Of a stretch of 64,000 nt of DNA, positions 20,583-32,983 are shown piece by piece; positions within the stretch are counted from its first letter, which is position 1; every line of letters starts with the position of its first letter. The stretch comes from Amoebidium appalachense. Its lineage: Eukaryota; Ichthyosporea. The notes beneath the pieces were generated by a model, which saw nothing but the letters and a program-made list of their open reading frames with translations, searched no databases and had not been told where the DNA came from. Where the stretch lies: positions 12,090,001-12,154,000 of the forward strand of contig CAVNZM010000004.1 in the NCBI GenBank assembly GCA_963693365.1, in the 5' to 3' direction. The position numbers and the translations under genes were made by a program.

Positions 20583-21206
20583 CTACGTATTACAACATGC
20601 GGTGGTGGTGGGTGCAGTGTGTGTAGCAGAGGGTGTTGTGTTGGTGGTGGGTGTGGTGTTGTGCCTGGCTATGTTTCCTAGTTGTTCTTTCAGAAAGGCT
20701 ATATCCTCCGATAGTTTTTCGAACTTTTCCGTGGTCTTGTTGTGTCCCAAACCTTCCACTGCACTCTCCTTTGCCGCGCCTTGGATACCTATGACCTTCT
20801 GTATACTGGCGTTGACGATGCTTTGCAACTCCTCTTGCCGTTTCTTCTCTTCTGCTTCCTTTTTCCGTTTTTCCTCCTCTATACGCCGTTTGTTGCCTTC
20901 CTTTTCCTTTTCGAGCTGGTTAAAGGCGTTTCGGATAAAACCGAGTGGGTCGGGGTTTTGGTTTAAGTCTGTACCGGGTGGTGGGGTGGGTTAAGGTTGG
21001 AGTTGGTTGGGTTGCGGGTTAAAGATTGGTTGTTGGGGGAAAGGGATGGGTGGTGGAGGTAGAAAGGCCGGAGGCCCTACCGGGGGTTGTGCGTGGTTGC
21101 CGTAGGTGCCGTGGCCGTTCGGGTTGAGACCGGGAAGTGGTGGCTGGGGTACTGGTGGGCGGGGGTAGTTGTTGGGGAAGTTGGGGTTGGCGTGCCAGTG
21201 TGCCAT
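20583..21206 (-). CDS. Small uncharacterised Pro-rich/coiled-coil protein, probably two exons
   Basis: ATG at 21206 opens a Pro/Asn-rich segment (MAHWHANPNFPNNY...). The same frame continues after a TAA at 20991-20993 into a strongly charged coiled coil (EEEKRKKEAEEKKRQEEL), then a predicted helix with a leucine pattern (KFEKLSEDIAFLKEQL) and a Thr-rich tail ending at 20583. A phase-0 intron 20916-21080 (donor GTAGGG, acceptor preceded by CCTTTAACCAG, with CTTAAC-type branch candidates) removes the TAA and gives 152 residues. Without the intron the frame holds a premature stop. No family recognised; the N-terminal Pro-rich plus coiled-coil layout suggests a scaffold or self-assembling protein, but that is a guess. 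Confidence 0.5.
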
Positions 21207-21254
21207 TCCGTGGCTCCGAAGTGTTGGTGTGCGTAGATGTGTGACGTCGTGTGG

Positions 21255-21264
21255 TTTATATATA
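21255..21264 (-). promoter_or_regulatory. Candidate TATA box for the 20583-21206 gene
   Basis: Reads TATATATAAA on the minus strand, about 50 bases upstream of the ATG at 21206, compatible with a very short 5' UTR. Confidence 0.4.
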
Positions 21265-22790
21265 GGCTTAGTTCACTTGTGTGCGGGTATACGTACGTAC
21301 GTGTGGGGTTTATCTTGGGGTGTGTGGAGTACGCTAAGGTAAGTTTGGATAGTGGTATGCTCGTTTTTGTGTGGCCCCAGGGGTGTGTGTTTTGTTTTGT
21401 AAGGTGGTGTGGTACAAGTATAGTGAAACGAAAACGAAGAGGAGAGGAACGAAACGGACACGAAACACGAAACATGAAACACGAAACACGAAACAACGAA
21501 ACAACCCCAACGCGCCGAAGCTGCTTCAGTCCGGCATTAGGTGAAAAATGACAGGTGGTGTATTTTGTAGTGTATTCACTGTATTTTCGTATACTTATGT
21601 TGTGTGTCGGTGTTTGTAGGTGTACAAGAGCAGACCTTGTAAAACCAGCTATGCTATAAGGTGCTCAGCCAACAGTAGTTACACCAAAGAGGGATGAGGC
21701 CTGGGGAGGCCGTCACCACACCCCCCTATCTACTGTGTGGTCTAGAATGGATCTAGTGGACTAGCGCTAAAGTCCCTGCCCCAGGCGCCCTTATAGCTAA
21801 GCGTGCTGGTGTTGCCGGTGTATGGCGTGGAATTGATAGGCTGATAAGTGCATCAATCCGATTTGCTAAGATCTTTCACGGTTGGCAAAATCGACACAAA
21901 TCACGTGTTCATAACACGTGCGGACACATCGGAACACGCCGTTTTTTTTTTTTATGAGACACAAAGAAAGACATATGTACATGTGCTTGGTGCATCTTTG
22001 TCCACTTTGGCCGCCTTTAATGTTTTTTTTTTATTTTTCAAAGCTGGTCGATTTTGGCCTCCGGGTGAACGGCTCGGGGTTAAGTTCTGGTTTGTTCCGT
22101 CATGTGCTGACTGAGCCCACGAGCAGTTAGGTCAAAAATCTACCCTGGCTAGTTTTTCAACGCCCCAAAGGCACGCGATCAGCGCTATGTACCGCAATGG
22201 TGCTTCTTTGAGTGAGGATGACTCGAAGCTCTACCACATTAAAGCCATGTTTACACAGCGTTTTTTTTTCCCCTTTTATTTTCTTGATTTTACTCGGCTA
22301 GTGATTTCTTTTTCTTTTTTTGTCTTCTACTTCTTCTTTTCGTCCTTTGGTTATTATCTTATTTTAATTTTAATTTTATTTGTTTTTCAACTTATGTAAT
22401 TGTTGGGGGGGAGGGGTGCAGGGGGGAAGGGAATGGGGTGTGGTTATTTTCTGGGAAGGGGAGTGGGAAGGGGAATAAACGGAGAGATGGGTTTCGTGCC
22501 AATTTGCTCGTGAAGGAAAAAGGTCAGCAGGTCGTACAGGGGATATGGAGATGTAATACGCAGGTGTATTTTTGTTTAACAAGCATAGTATTACACATGT
22601 TAATGAAACGGTGTGCATGTTTTTCAAGAGAGAATGTGTTCGTACGCTATGAACAGAAGCTCGCTTGGTCATACATGCATGTAGGAAGAGGAGATGCATG
22701 TATCTGTGACGAAGAAGGGGTGGGGTGGTTTAATAAGGAAAAGAGGTGACACGTGTATTTATTTCCTTCTTTTCTTCTTCTTCTTCTTCC

Positions 22791-22856
<66 letters not shown>

Positions 22857-23358
22857 ATGCAGCATCTTCACCATCCGAACACATTTAGAGAAGGAACCAA
22901 TCTGATATTTCATTTCAGTCGCCAGTCCATATACCAAAACACATACACAAGGAATATCATATATACACATCTGGTACCCACCGGGACACCATATGATCAT
23001 CTAATCTATGTACAGCTTCGAATTCACGACACCCTATTGTCATGCAAAGGCTCATTCCGAATGAAATTATTTTCATGGAACTGTACTGGTGTTGAAATGC
23101 TCATACAAACTAAGAACCCACCTCCCCCCCCCCCTCCCTTCCGGGCACAAGACGGACAAAGAAGAAAAAAAAGAAAAAAAAAGGAAGCAAAGGCAGTTCG
23201 ACCGTGAGTCGTGCAAGCTTGACCTCATCATCAAATCTATGAACCCGATCCCTCCCCCCTCCCTCCCCTCCCCCCCCCCCCCCCACCCCTCAAAAAAAAA
23301 AAAAAAAAGAAAAGAAAAAAAAAGAAAAGGAAAGGAAAAGGCATACACAAACACGCAC

Positions 23359-23369
23359 ACATGCACACG

Positions 23370-23438
<69 letters not shown>
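23359..23438. repeat. (CA)n microsatellite
   Basis: Nearly pure CA dinucleotide just downstream of the proposed 3' end of the RdRP fusion gene. Confidence 0.95.
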
Positions 23439-23440
<2 letters not shown>

Positions 23441-23591
23441 ACACAAACCGTACACACAAGTGCTCACATACACACTTCGCGCAAAAATGCATGCACGCAC
23501 CTCTCTCTCCTCCCCCCCCCCCCCCCCCCCTTTTCCTCCCCCCCATCACACACACACACACACTTCCACAGAAGAACATGAGTAGCAACAG

Positions 23592-23690
23592 TTAAAGAGA
23601 TATGAAAGACATTGAGCCAACACGATGAAGCCTTATTGAGATCTTGGTGTCTTGGTCCCACGTGTATTGAGTTACATGCCACCTGGAGTC
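23592..23690 (-). other. Candidate last exon of the RNAi fusion gene
   Basis: A good acceptor (CCCCTGTGCAG) opens 32 codons ending in TAA at 23592. Composition is protein-like ([16 protein letters not shown]). The phase-0 join requires a GTGCTC donor at 24429; the better GTGTGT donor at 24433 would shift the frame and stop after six residues. Confidence 0.4.
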
Positions 23691-24358
23691 CTGCACAGGG
23701 GTTACAATAGGGTCAGTAGTCGGCAGATGTGTGTGTTCATGTGACTGCATTTGTGTAAGTGTGACTGTGCATGTGGTGTACGTGTGTGTGGCTGTGTCTG
23801 TATCTGCGCCTGCGTGTGTTGTGTGTGTACGTGACTTGCTTGTGCTGGGCGCGTGTGCCTGTGCGGGGCCGTGTGTGCGCACACGTGCCACATTTTAAAC
23901 ACACAGAGCACTGTACCATAAATTTCCTGGGCATCGGAACCCCCCCCCCGCCAATCCCCTCTCCCCCCACTCCCCCACCTCCCCCCCTCCCAAACCTACC
24001 CCTACACCAGCTCTTTACACACATGGTGAGCGCACACAAGAATAACAGATACGCTCGCTGCACACCGCTATTTGTTTACCTCCACGAAAGAAATGAATTA
24101 TAAGACATAAAGTTTGCCAAAGGACAGTGTGAGGGGTGAGGCATAGCTAGGTATGGGGCAGGAAACAGGACAAGGCGGTGGTGCTGGTGTGTGTATGTTT
24201 TTTTTTTTGTTTGTTTTGGGAGGGGGGGGGGGGGGGGGGGGTACGAGGGGCATTCAATGATCTAGTGATCAAATCAAATGAAGCACCGTGGATGGGGTCA
24301 GATATGGATGCAGGGGAGGGGAGGAGGAGAGGGTAGGGGAGAGGGAGATGTGGGGCGG

Positions 24359-24398
<40 letters not shown>

Positions 24399-25749
24399 GG
24401 GGGGAGGGGGGGGGGGGGGGGGGGAGCACACACCCAGACAGTTTTTCCTTCAGACGGTCAGCCAGCCCCATGGCCACATCAAACACCTCCCCTGCATAGG
24501 CCTGTGCCTGCGCTCGTTTTAGCCCATGCGTCATCGCCTGAGTCAACAAAATACCGTCAAAATCAAGCGAAATTTCGCAAAAACACCGATTTTCCTTCAG
24601 GTCCCGAGCCTCGTAATCCTGTCCCGTGCGGATTGTGGCCCGCACGTTCATGGGACCAATCCACGTCTCCCGCATTGTGATATGTCGCACGTGGAACACG
24701 GTGCACCGTTTTGCCTCCCTCGCATCCTTGATGGGGATTGGACGATGAGTGCGGGAATCGATCTCGATTGGTGAGGTAATGGTCCTTACAGGCCCAGGTG
24801 TATGAGGGAGGGTTTCGATCATGCCGGGGGGGAGTGGGTCACATGTTTGCACCATCAGTCTGGAATCTACTACCACATTCCTTCGTGTTCCGTTTCCGCT
24901 GTCGTGACCAATCACAGTTGCCGAAACCCAACGTAGCGCCCTCTCTGAATAGCCAATTACATCTAGCGACGCATTCATCTTCATGCATATTTCGACGTTT
25001 CTAGTCCCCGCCAACGACACCTTATATGTTTCGTGCTGATTTGATTGGCTGACTTGGCTGCTTTGGCAGAAGCCTGCGGAAAGAAGTGTTGCGTGATAGA
25101 TCTGTATTAGTGATCGAATGGAGGTGTCGACGGGTTTGTTTTCAGGCAGGAATCCAGAGATGAAGGTAGAGAACGCCCCTGGGGTCTTACGTGCTCTCAG
25201 CTGCACGCTGGTCTTGGGGGTCCTTGTGGCCACCCCACCCTGCAACATATCTCCATTAGTTCTGTCTCTGCATCCCCCCCCCCCCCCCCCCCCCAAATGC
25301 TCATCCTCTCCTTATCCGGCCCTCCCCTCTCCCCCCCCCCCCCCCATCCCCTCTCCTCCCTTCTCCGTCCCTTCCCCTTTCCCTCCCCCGTCCCCACCCT
25401 TTTCCCATGCAAACTTCGTCTGTGCCCTTTCTGCCTCCTCAAATACCTGGCTACGTACCCTGAAATCCCCGATCACACGACGTTTTACTTCCCTTAAGTT
25501 CCTGTCCAACAGCCCCCCCCCCCCCCCCCCCCCCCCCCCCCCTTCCCCCCCCCCGAACCTCTCCCTCTCTTCTCCATCAAAATAACTGCAATTTACGAAA
25601 TGGAAGAAACAACAAGCTGCCGGGCCGTTGCCCGTTGTTCTACTCCCCCCCCCCCCCCCCCCCAACCCTCACAAAAAAAAAATAGCAAAAATTAAAGTGA
25701 GCCCCTCCTGCATTCCCTCTAGCACCCACAATCACCCCCCTCCCCCCCC

Positions 25750-25786
<37 letters not shown>

Positions 25787-28081
25787 ACACACACACACGC
25801 ATGCAAACACACATCCAGGGCCCCTTCCCCCGGATCTCTGCCGAATATATTTTGCATTCATTCTCCCCCTTCCTCCCCCCCCCCCCCCCCCCCCCCCTTC
25901 TCCCCGAAAATAATAACTCAAATTCTCCTGAACCTCCCCCCCCTCCCCTCCCCCGCCCCCCTTCCCGCCCATACACCACCAACACCACGCTCCTTAAGTG
26001 TGCATGCACCACCGTCACCAGCCCGTTAAACTGCCTCGTTTCTAAACATTGAAGTACACTAAGCTATCAAGGTCGCACATCGTTAATGCACCATCCCCCC
26101 CCCCCCCCCCCCCCCCCCCCCCCACCTTTCCCCTAACTTCCTCCCTCCCTCCATCCGCTTCTCCCCCTCCTCAACTCCCCCCCCCACACACACACAAAAA
26201 AAATAAAAACGGGCATTCCACTTGCTCCTTCGCCAACCGCATTCTCCTCAACCAATGCCCAAATAGCCACATGTGTGTGTAATATGCATGTGCATGAGAG
26301 ATAGAGGACACCCACCATACCAGGCTGCAGCTCAGCCAACCCCTTCCTGTCATGCCCACCACCTGTACCTCCAGTTTCGCCCTCCTCCCGTGCATCACGT
26401 TTTTTCTGGAGAATTCTCTGTGTCACCTTCCGCCCCTTCCGTATCAACGCCTCCTGTAGCTCCCCCACACTCATCGTACTCGACGTCTCCCTTAACGCTC
26501 GTTCCGCGTCCAAAACATAAAACCGCCCAAATTTCGCCTTAATCTGGAGGGAATTGCAGTGGCTGGCGCTTGAAAACGGAAATTTCTCCATTTGGAGAAC
26601 AAACGCAGCCACAAACCGAGACCTTGCGGCCTGTTTCCAAAACCCAACGTCAATATCGGATGGCTGGGCTACCAGTGCACAGTTGTGCATGGTGTGCCCC
26701 ACGTGGTGCAGATGGAATGCAGTCACGTGTTCTGTGAACTCCAATCGGGCGTCGGCATCCACAGCGTTTTCAGCCAATAGCAGAGTAGCACCCTCCATGA
26801 AGTATTTGTTGGCGTTGGTTGGCGGCGGGCCAAATTTGGAAACCCCATCCTCCAATCGCAATAGCTCCTCACGCACGCGGTTGATAGCAGTTGCCGGGCC
26901 GCGGGCGTGGATTTTGATTCGTCCACGGCCAAGGACTTCCACCAATGAAATTTCTGCGCCTGTGAGGCGGGCAAGACGCAGCTCGTAGAAATCCGTTGTG
27001 CCTGCAATGCGGCGGCTGAGCGGGCCACTCAGGCACCGTTCGTAATCGGCATTCTGATTGGTGGAGTCAGCCAATCGCATGGCCTCAGTGACGTCACGGG
27101 TGGCTGCCAGTGCGTGCCACATGCGCCTTGCATGCTCACACACAGCCTTGACCTGGTCCTGTGGTTGTATTTGGGGTTAGCTGCCGGGTTTTCCTTAAAC
27201 GTATGGTGGAAGTATAGTAGGTATGGCTGGGATGAAATGGAATGTCACATAGGTACCGGTGCAATAGAACGGCAGTAAGGTTATGTACAAAAAACAGAAA
27301 AGGCTACCCAAGTGAATCGGGGAGGGCCGGGGGAAGGGGGGGGGGGGGGGGGGGGCTTGGAGGGGGGAGAGGGGGTTAGAAGGTGAAACAGATTACAATA
27401 TTAATGTGCATATTCACGACCAAAATGCAGGACTATGCAAGATTAACCTCTTGAGGACCGTAAATTTCACGAGATCGAGATCGAGGTCACCAGCACTGGG
27501 ACGACCAAGTTTGTGCTCTATTGTGAACATGAAGTCGATAGGAACTAGCCAAATAAAAGTTGCACGAGACTAGATAATATACTAGGCTTATGCTTCGTCT
27601 TATGCAAAAAAAAATAAACTTCACTCTAATAACGATACCTTGTATACTATGTGTAACTACAAGGGGTGTTTGCGGGCTTGACGAGTCAATGACGACATCG
27701 AAATGCTGTCAATGCAATCTTCTGATTGGACCATTGTGAAAATGGCTCAAAATCGCAAGACACGATTGGCCGGCTCAGTCGAATACGATGGCAACTCCAG
27801 GATTCTCTCACAATCTCGAAAGTCACTTCAGAAACAGATATAAAAATATACGAAATAGTGATATTTTCCTCTAACCATCTTGTAACGTTTGTAGGTAAGG
27901 CATATACCTGTCGGCATATGCAATTTATTTGAGCTTTTTCTATCGATTTTGAGCTGCAATAGAGTTGTTTAGGTCCCAACCGGGACCCGGTAGAATCAAA
28001 TAGGCCGGTCCTCAACAGGTTAACCACACACTGAACATGCATAAGTAGTAGAGCCCATTCTTCGGGGGAAAGGGGTTGGAA

Positions 28082-28116
<35 letters not shown>

Positions 28117-28469
28117 ACTGTGGACGGAGAACACGAATTGAAAAAAAAAATTTTTTTTTTGGGGGGGGGGAGGGTATAAAGGGGGAGGGAGAGGAGGGGG
28201 GGGGGGGGGGGGGGATAAAGGGGGGGGGGGGGGGGATAAGGGGGGGAAGGGGGGGGGGGGGATAAGGGGGGGAGGGGGGGGGGGGGAGGCCTAGGGCAGG
28301 AGAAGAGAAACCATCAAGACTGCCAGAAAGCAGAAGTGACCTCGAAGGTTGTTGGTGTGCAAGCATTTGTGTGTGTGCTTGTGCGCGTGCACTGTGCATG
28401 TGTGTGCGTGTGTGCGCACACATGTGTAAATTTTTGATGTGCTCTGGAGGATGGAGGGGGGGGGGGGGG

Positions 28470-28514
<45 letters not shown>

Positions 28515-28583
28515 GGGGAGGGGAGGGGGGGGGGGGGGTGGAAGCGAAGGTGGTGGTGATGGTGGTGTTTGTGTGGTGTGCGT

Positions 28584-28615
<32 letters not shown>

Positions 28616-31600
28616 GGGGGGGGGGGGGGGGTTGGGGAAGGGGAGGGGAGGGGTTTAGGATGAAGCATACCTCGTCAATGGTTACTGTAGGGCCGTTTTG
28701 GTAGGGCCATGTGAGGGAGAGACTGCCGGCAGGGAGGGAAGACAGGCCACGGAACACGGCACAGACCAACTGCCCCGTATGGCTGTATGAAGTGGTGGCT
28801 GTCTCCTGCAGCCGGTCTAGCAGCCCGGCAAGAACCAAACGAAGACCCTCCGGTGTGTTGGTGTTATCGTCCAATCGCACGGCTCGGTTTGGATCCACGA
28901 GCCCAGCAGTTGTCCCTGATTGGATGACGTGTAGAAGGAGCAATTGCCATTGGCCAGAATTCAGCAAGCCGATCTCGGTGTTGCGCATGAGATCAGCGTC
29001 ACGAATAGTCTCCTGCTCAGAGGGTGCCATGGGCAGCACACCCACCAACCGGGCCCACCGGGTGGCCACCCACACGGCCAAAAACATTTCGGGTCGGGCC
29101 AGGTACAACCCGAGAATGAACCGGCACTTGTCCACTCCGTCGGTGCACACAGTGACGTCCATATTGAGGGCCTCGGTGGCTCCTTCAGCCGTTGCTAGGC
29201 AGCAGCGAATCACAGGGGTTGGTGCCTTCACGGCCGACCGATTGATGCTCACCGCCAGCCCCTCCAGTGCGGGCACAATCTGATACTCCAGCCAGTGCTG
29301 TCGGAGATTTCGGTCGGTGGCCAATAGGATTTTCCCAGCTGGGGCATATGGCGGTTGCATCGCCGCGGGCTGTGGGCGCAAACATAAATCCAAATCGCTC
29401 GACTCATCGCACGTGAAAAGCGCCGCTGACCCATAGATGTGCGGAAGGAAAGGGCCAATCAGGTTTGCCGATTGGAGGTGGGCATATACCTGCTCGGCCA
29501 ACTGGAGCTTCTCCTCAACCCCCCGCTGTAGGCCGGCCACGTGGTCGACAAAATAGCGCTGTGACGTCCGACCAATAGAATCCTGCACCGTACCCAACGG
29601 GCAAATCGGCCGGCTTTGATTTGCACCAGCCGACATGGCCGCCAGGTGATCCCCCGGGATCCAGGCAAAACCAAGGCATGACTCGGAACCAGTAATCGGC
29701 GCCAGTTTGCCCTGTGATGAGGGAGTGTAGGCAGCCTGGTACCATGCCGATGCGGCATCCAACCAATCATCATTGGTGGGCTGGCCCTTGGTCACCCCCG
29801 CCACAATCTGTTGGAATATCTCCCGATGGTGCTGCCACACACTTGCAGCCGCCTGCTGCATGCCCTCAAACGCTCGTCCTCGATTGGCCGCCATCAGGGG
29901 GTGCAATGCTGGGCACCAGCCAATCAAAAGCTCGCTCTCGTGGTCTGCGCCATAAATAGACACGGCCTGCGCAATTTCCACGCAATACTGCACGTGGGCA
30001 GTTCGTGCCGGTGCCATAAACCGCCTAGCCCCCGGGCGCTGAAATACTCTGTGCACTTTTGCCGCCGAAACCACCTCTGCGCGCAATTCTGCTGCGGCAT
30101 CATACCCCTTTGCCCGGCGATACAACTCACCGAGAATTTTTCCGGACGTGTAGGAATCTTTGTCGGCCTTTTCCATGAAATCGGGGTATCCCTTGATCTC
30201 GATCAACTGCATTGCCTGCACGGGCACCATGGGTGCAATGCCCGTCTTGAGCGAATCCACCGCCACTGATTGGGCCTCGGCAACGGTTAATGCAATTTGA
30301 TTGGTTGCCCCGCCTTCGAGCATGTCGCATAGCGCCAGGTGCATGGATGCGACCCGGCCCAACAAATCGCTATCCATGGCCTTCGAAATGTACTGGCCCA
30401 AATTCCGCTCTGTGGAATGGACCAATGACAACTCGTCGTCGGAACCCATAGAGCCGGCCAATGACGACTCGTCGTCGGAACCCGTCCAGCTGCAGGGGTC
30501 GAGGAAATTGGCCCAAAAAACGTCGTCGTGCATTAGTGCAAGAGGGTTTAGGGGGCGGGTTTCAAACAGTTGGCGTGCCTGCTCCTGGACTTGTGCGTAA
30601 TTCAGGGGTAAGTGCCGGTATCGCTCAGGGGGGATCAACCGTTTATCCCAAATAAGGGAAAGTTTATCCCCGTCGAGATCACCGCCGCTGCATGCAGCCA
30701 ATAGGGACGACCGGATAACTGAACTTGCCGGAACAATGACGACATTCTTGTAGGCCCTGAGCTCGGGCCTGTCCACTACACGCACCACCTGCACGTCCCC
30801 TGGATGTAGGCATGGGTTGCGGTACACCATGCACTGTGACGTCACACTGGCAAGAATAAAGGACCCCCCCCTCTCCCCCACAGGTGCTTCGTGGGTGTAG
30901 TCGATGCTGGCAAATATCTCGCCGTCGTTGAGGCAGCCAATCGGATCGGGGACTGCAAGTAGCATCACCGAATCAGGCACGGGGATCCAGGTCTTGGCAA
31001 CCAATCCCCTCACGGCCCTGTGGTATGCGGTCTGGACCAATGAGAAGAGGAATGGCTCCCCAAGAATGTCGATCCCTGATTGGACGGCCACATCCAAAAC
31101 ACTGCGGAGAGGAAGTGGAACCATGGGTCGCACGTGCTCGTACGCTTTGCCCCCCTCCACCAATAGGGTGAGAGCATCCGAAAGTGCCCTCTCCTGCAGG
31201 TCGGCCAACGCGCCGTCCGGGGACCACGTGCCAATTTGTGATTGGCTCTCGCTGTTGCCTTTTTCGGCAAGCGACGAGAGGAGGGTAATAATCTCACGGT
31301 TGAGGCTGACCTTGGTGGGGCGGGATACACCCACCACCCCAAACACCACATGTCTGGACTGGAGTTTCTCCGTGCTCTCCCGGTACACCATCTTAACCCC
31401 TGGACCGTACCGCCGCATGTCTGGGTCGGTGCTTGGATCAACCACCAATGCCACCCCCTTGCACCCCGCCCACCGATATTGGAACGCGGACGGAACATAC
31501 CCCAACCCAAGTGCGGTGGAGATTTGCTGTGCCGTGGTGTAACTCACTTTTGCTGCGCCGTCCGTTAACAAATCTTGGCCCGAGAACGTGCGGATATCCG

Positions 31601-32887
31601 CAACCTTCACCGCTTCCGTAGTCGGAATCTCAATGGTGGGTTTGTCGGCAGTGCAAAACAGGGCTAGACGTGAGCGTGCCTTGGCCGTTTCCTGGCTGGT
31701 GGAGCCAGAGAACACCTCAACGTCAGCCTCGTCAACTGCTCGAACGATACGGTGCCTGAGCAAAGAAACGTCGTCCGATTGGCCGTTGCCCACATGAACA
31801 AAGAGCGCAGATTGGTTGCGCACCATGCTGTTGCTCGCGTTGAGAAACCGGTAGGTTTTATCGTGCACCACATACCCATTCGTAAGAATCTCCCTCACAC
31901 GATCGCGTGCATATGTTCCGCTTATCTTCTGGAATTGCTCCTCTCGGAACGTAACGACGGTCAGTGATGCCCCTGGTGTTGCAATGGCCTCACGAAGCAT
32001 CCGGCTACATTCGGTGGCCACCGAGGGAAGGGGAATAGTACGGGATGGAGTAATGATAACACGTGGCACTGACACGTGATTGGGCGGCATGGAAACGGAC
32101 GGTGCTGATAGGCTAGAAAGTGCCTCTTGCAGGTGTTCGAATTCAGCGGCGCTGTCCGACCAATAGTTGCACTCTAGCCGCCGACGAGTTTCATACAATG
32201 TCGCGGCTATAACGGCCAGTTTTGATTGGTCACCCGCTGCCGTTTGCACCTGGAATCGGACTTTGTGCAGCACTTTTTCGCTGGCTGCCTGTGGGGAAAA
32301 TGCCGCGGTTGCGTAAAATGCCGATAGCGCCCACCAAATCTCTCGCCCAATGGCTGAATCGGAATTATAGCCGGGAAGATCGACCCACAGGGGCTTGCTC
32401 CAATCAAAAACGGGAGAATGGCGCGCTGCTGTGGCGACGGAAATCCGTGTGTCGAATAGGGGGACAGGCACTGCCGCGTGATTGGTGAACGCCTGGTGCA
32501 GGCCTAGCCAATCACACACCAGGGATTGGCGGGTGGTGGGGACGGAGAAACATATAGCTGCCGCCGTCGACACTTGGCTGAAGATGGGCCCAGAGAGGTT
32601 CCTCTCCTCCACGAGATCACCGTCCCTGTTCTCTTTTTCTGAAAAAAGAAAGGCGGGAGACGAAAGTGGGACACACACACGGAAAAACGGCGTAGCACTG
32701 GACGATTCACTGCTGATAACGATGAATCCAGCTATTTGATTGGTGGGGATTCGCATGATGTAACGCGCGGATGCATGGCTGAATGAAACGTCGAGTGACC
32801 CCCTGGGATAGAGGGTGAGGGCAAGTGGTTCCGGGATGGCTGTTTGCTCTTCGAAGGTGGTGGGAGTAGTCAGGACACCCAGCGTGG

Positions 32888-32983
<96 letters not shown>

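Larger units (their letters stand above)
21207..23591. other. Intergenic region between the small gene and the 3' end of the RNAi fusion gene
   Basis: Contains short ACGAAAC-type tandem repeats at about 21447-21506, unique sequence to 22390, a G-run at 22801-22856 and T/A/C homopolymers. No gene supported. Confidence 0.5.

Noticed and set aside
23690-24429. Extra exon around 24245-24300 (minus strand, [25 protein letters not shown])
   Set aside because: No clear splice sites on both sides; a chance open stretch next to a C-tract is equally likely.
25459-25501. Possible small exon ([13 protein letters not shown]) between exons 8 and 9 of the fusion gene
   Set aside because: Its entry phase does not match any donor of exon 8, whereas exon 8 joins exon 9 directly in phase 0.
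30600-30700. RdRP as an endogenous RNA-virus polymerase
   Set aside because: The DLDGD signature and the NPCLHPGD block are those of cellular RNA-silencing RdRPs; viral polymerases use the unrelated GDD palm motif.
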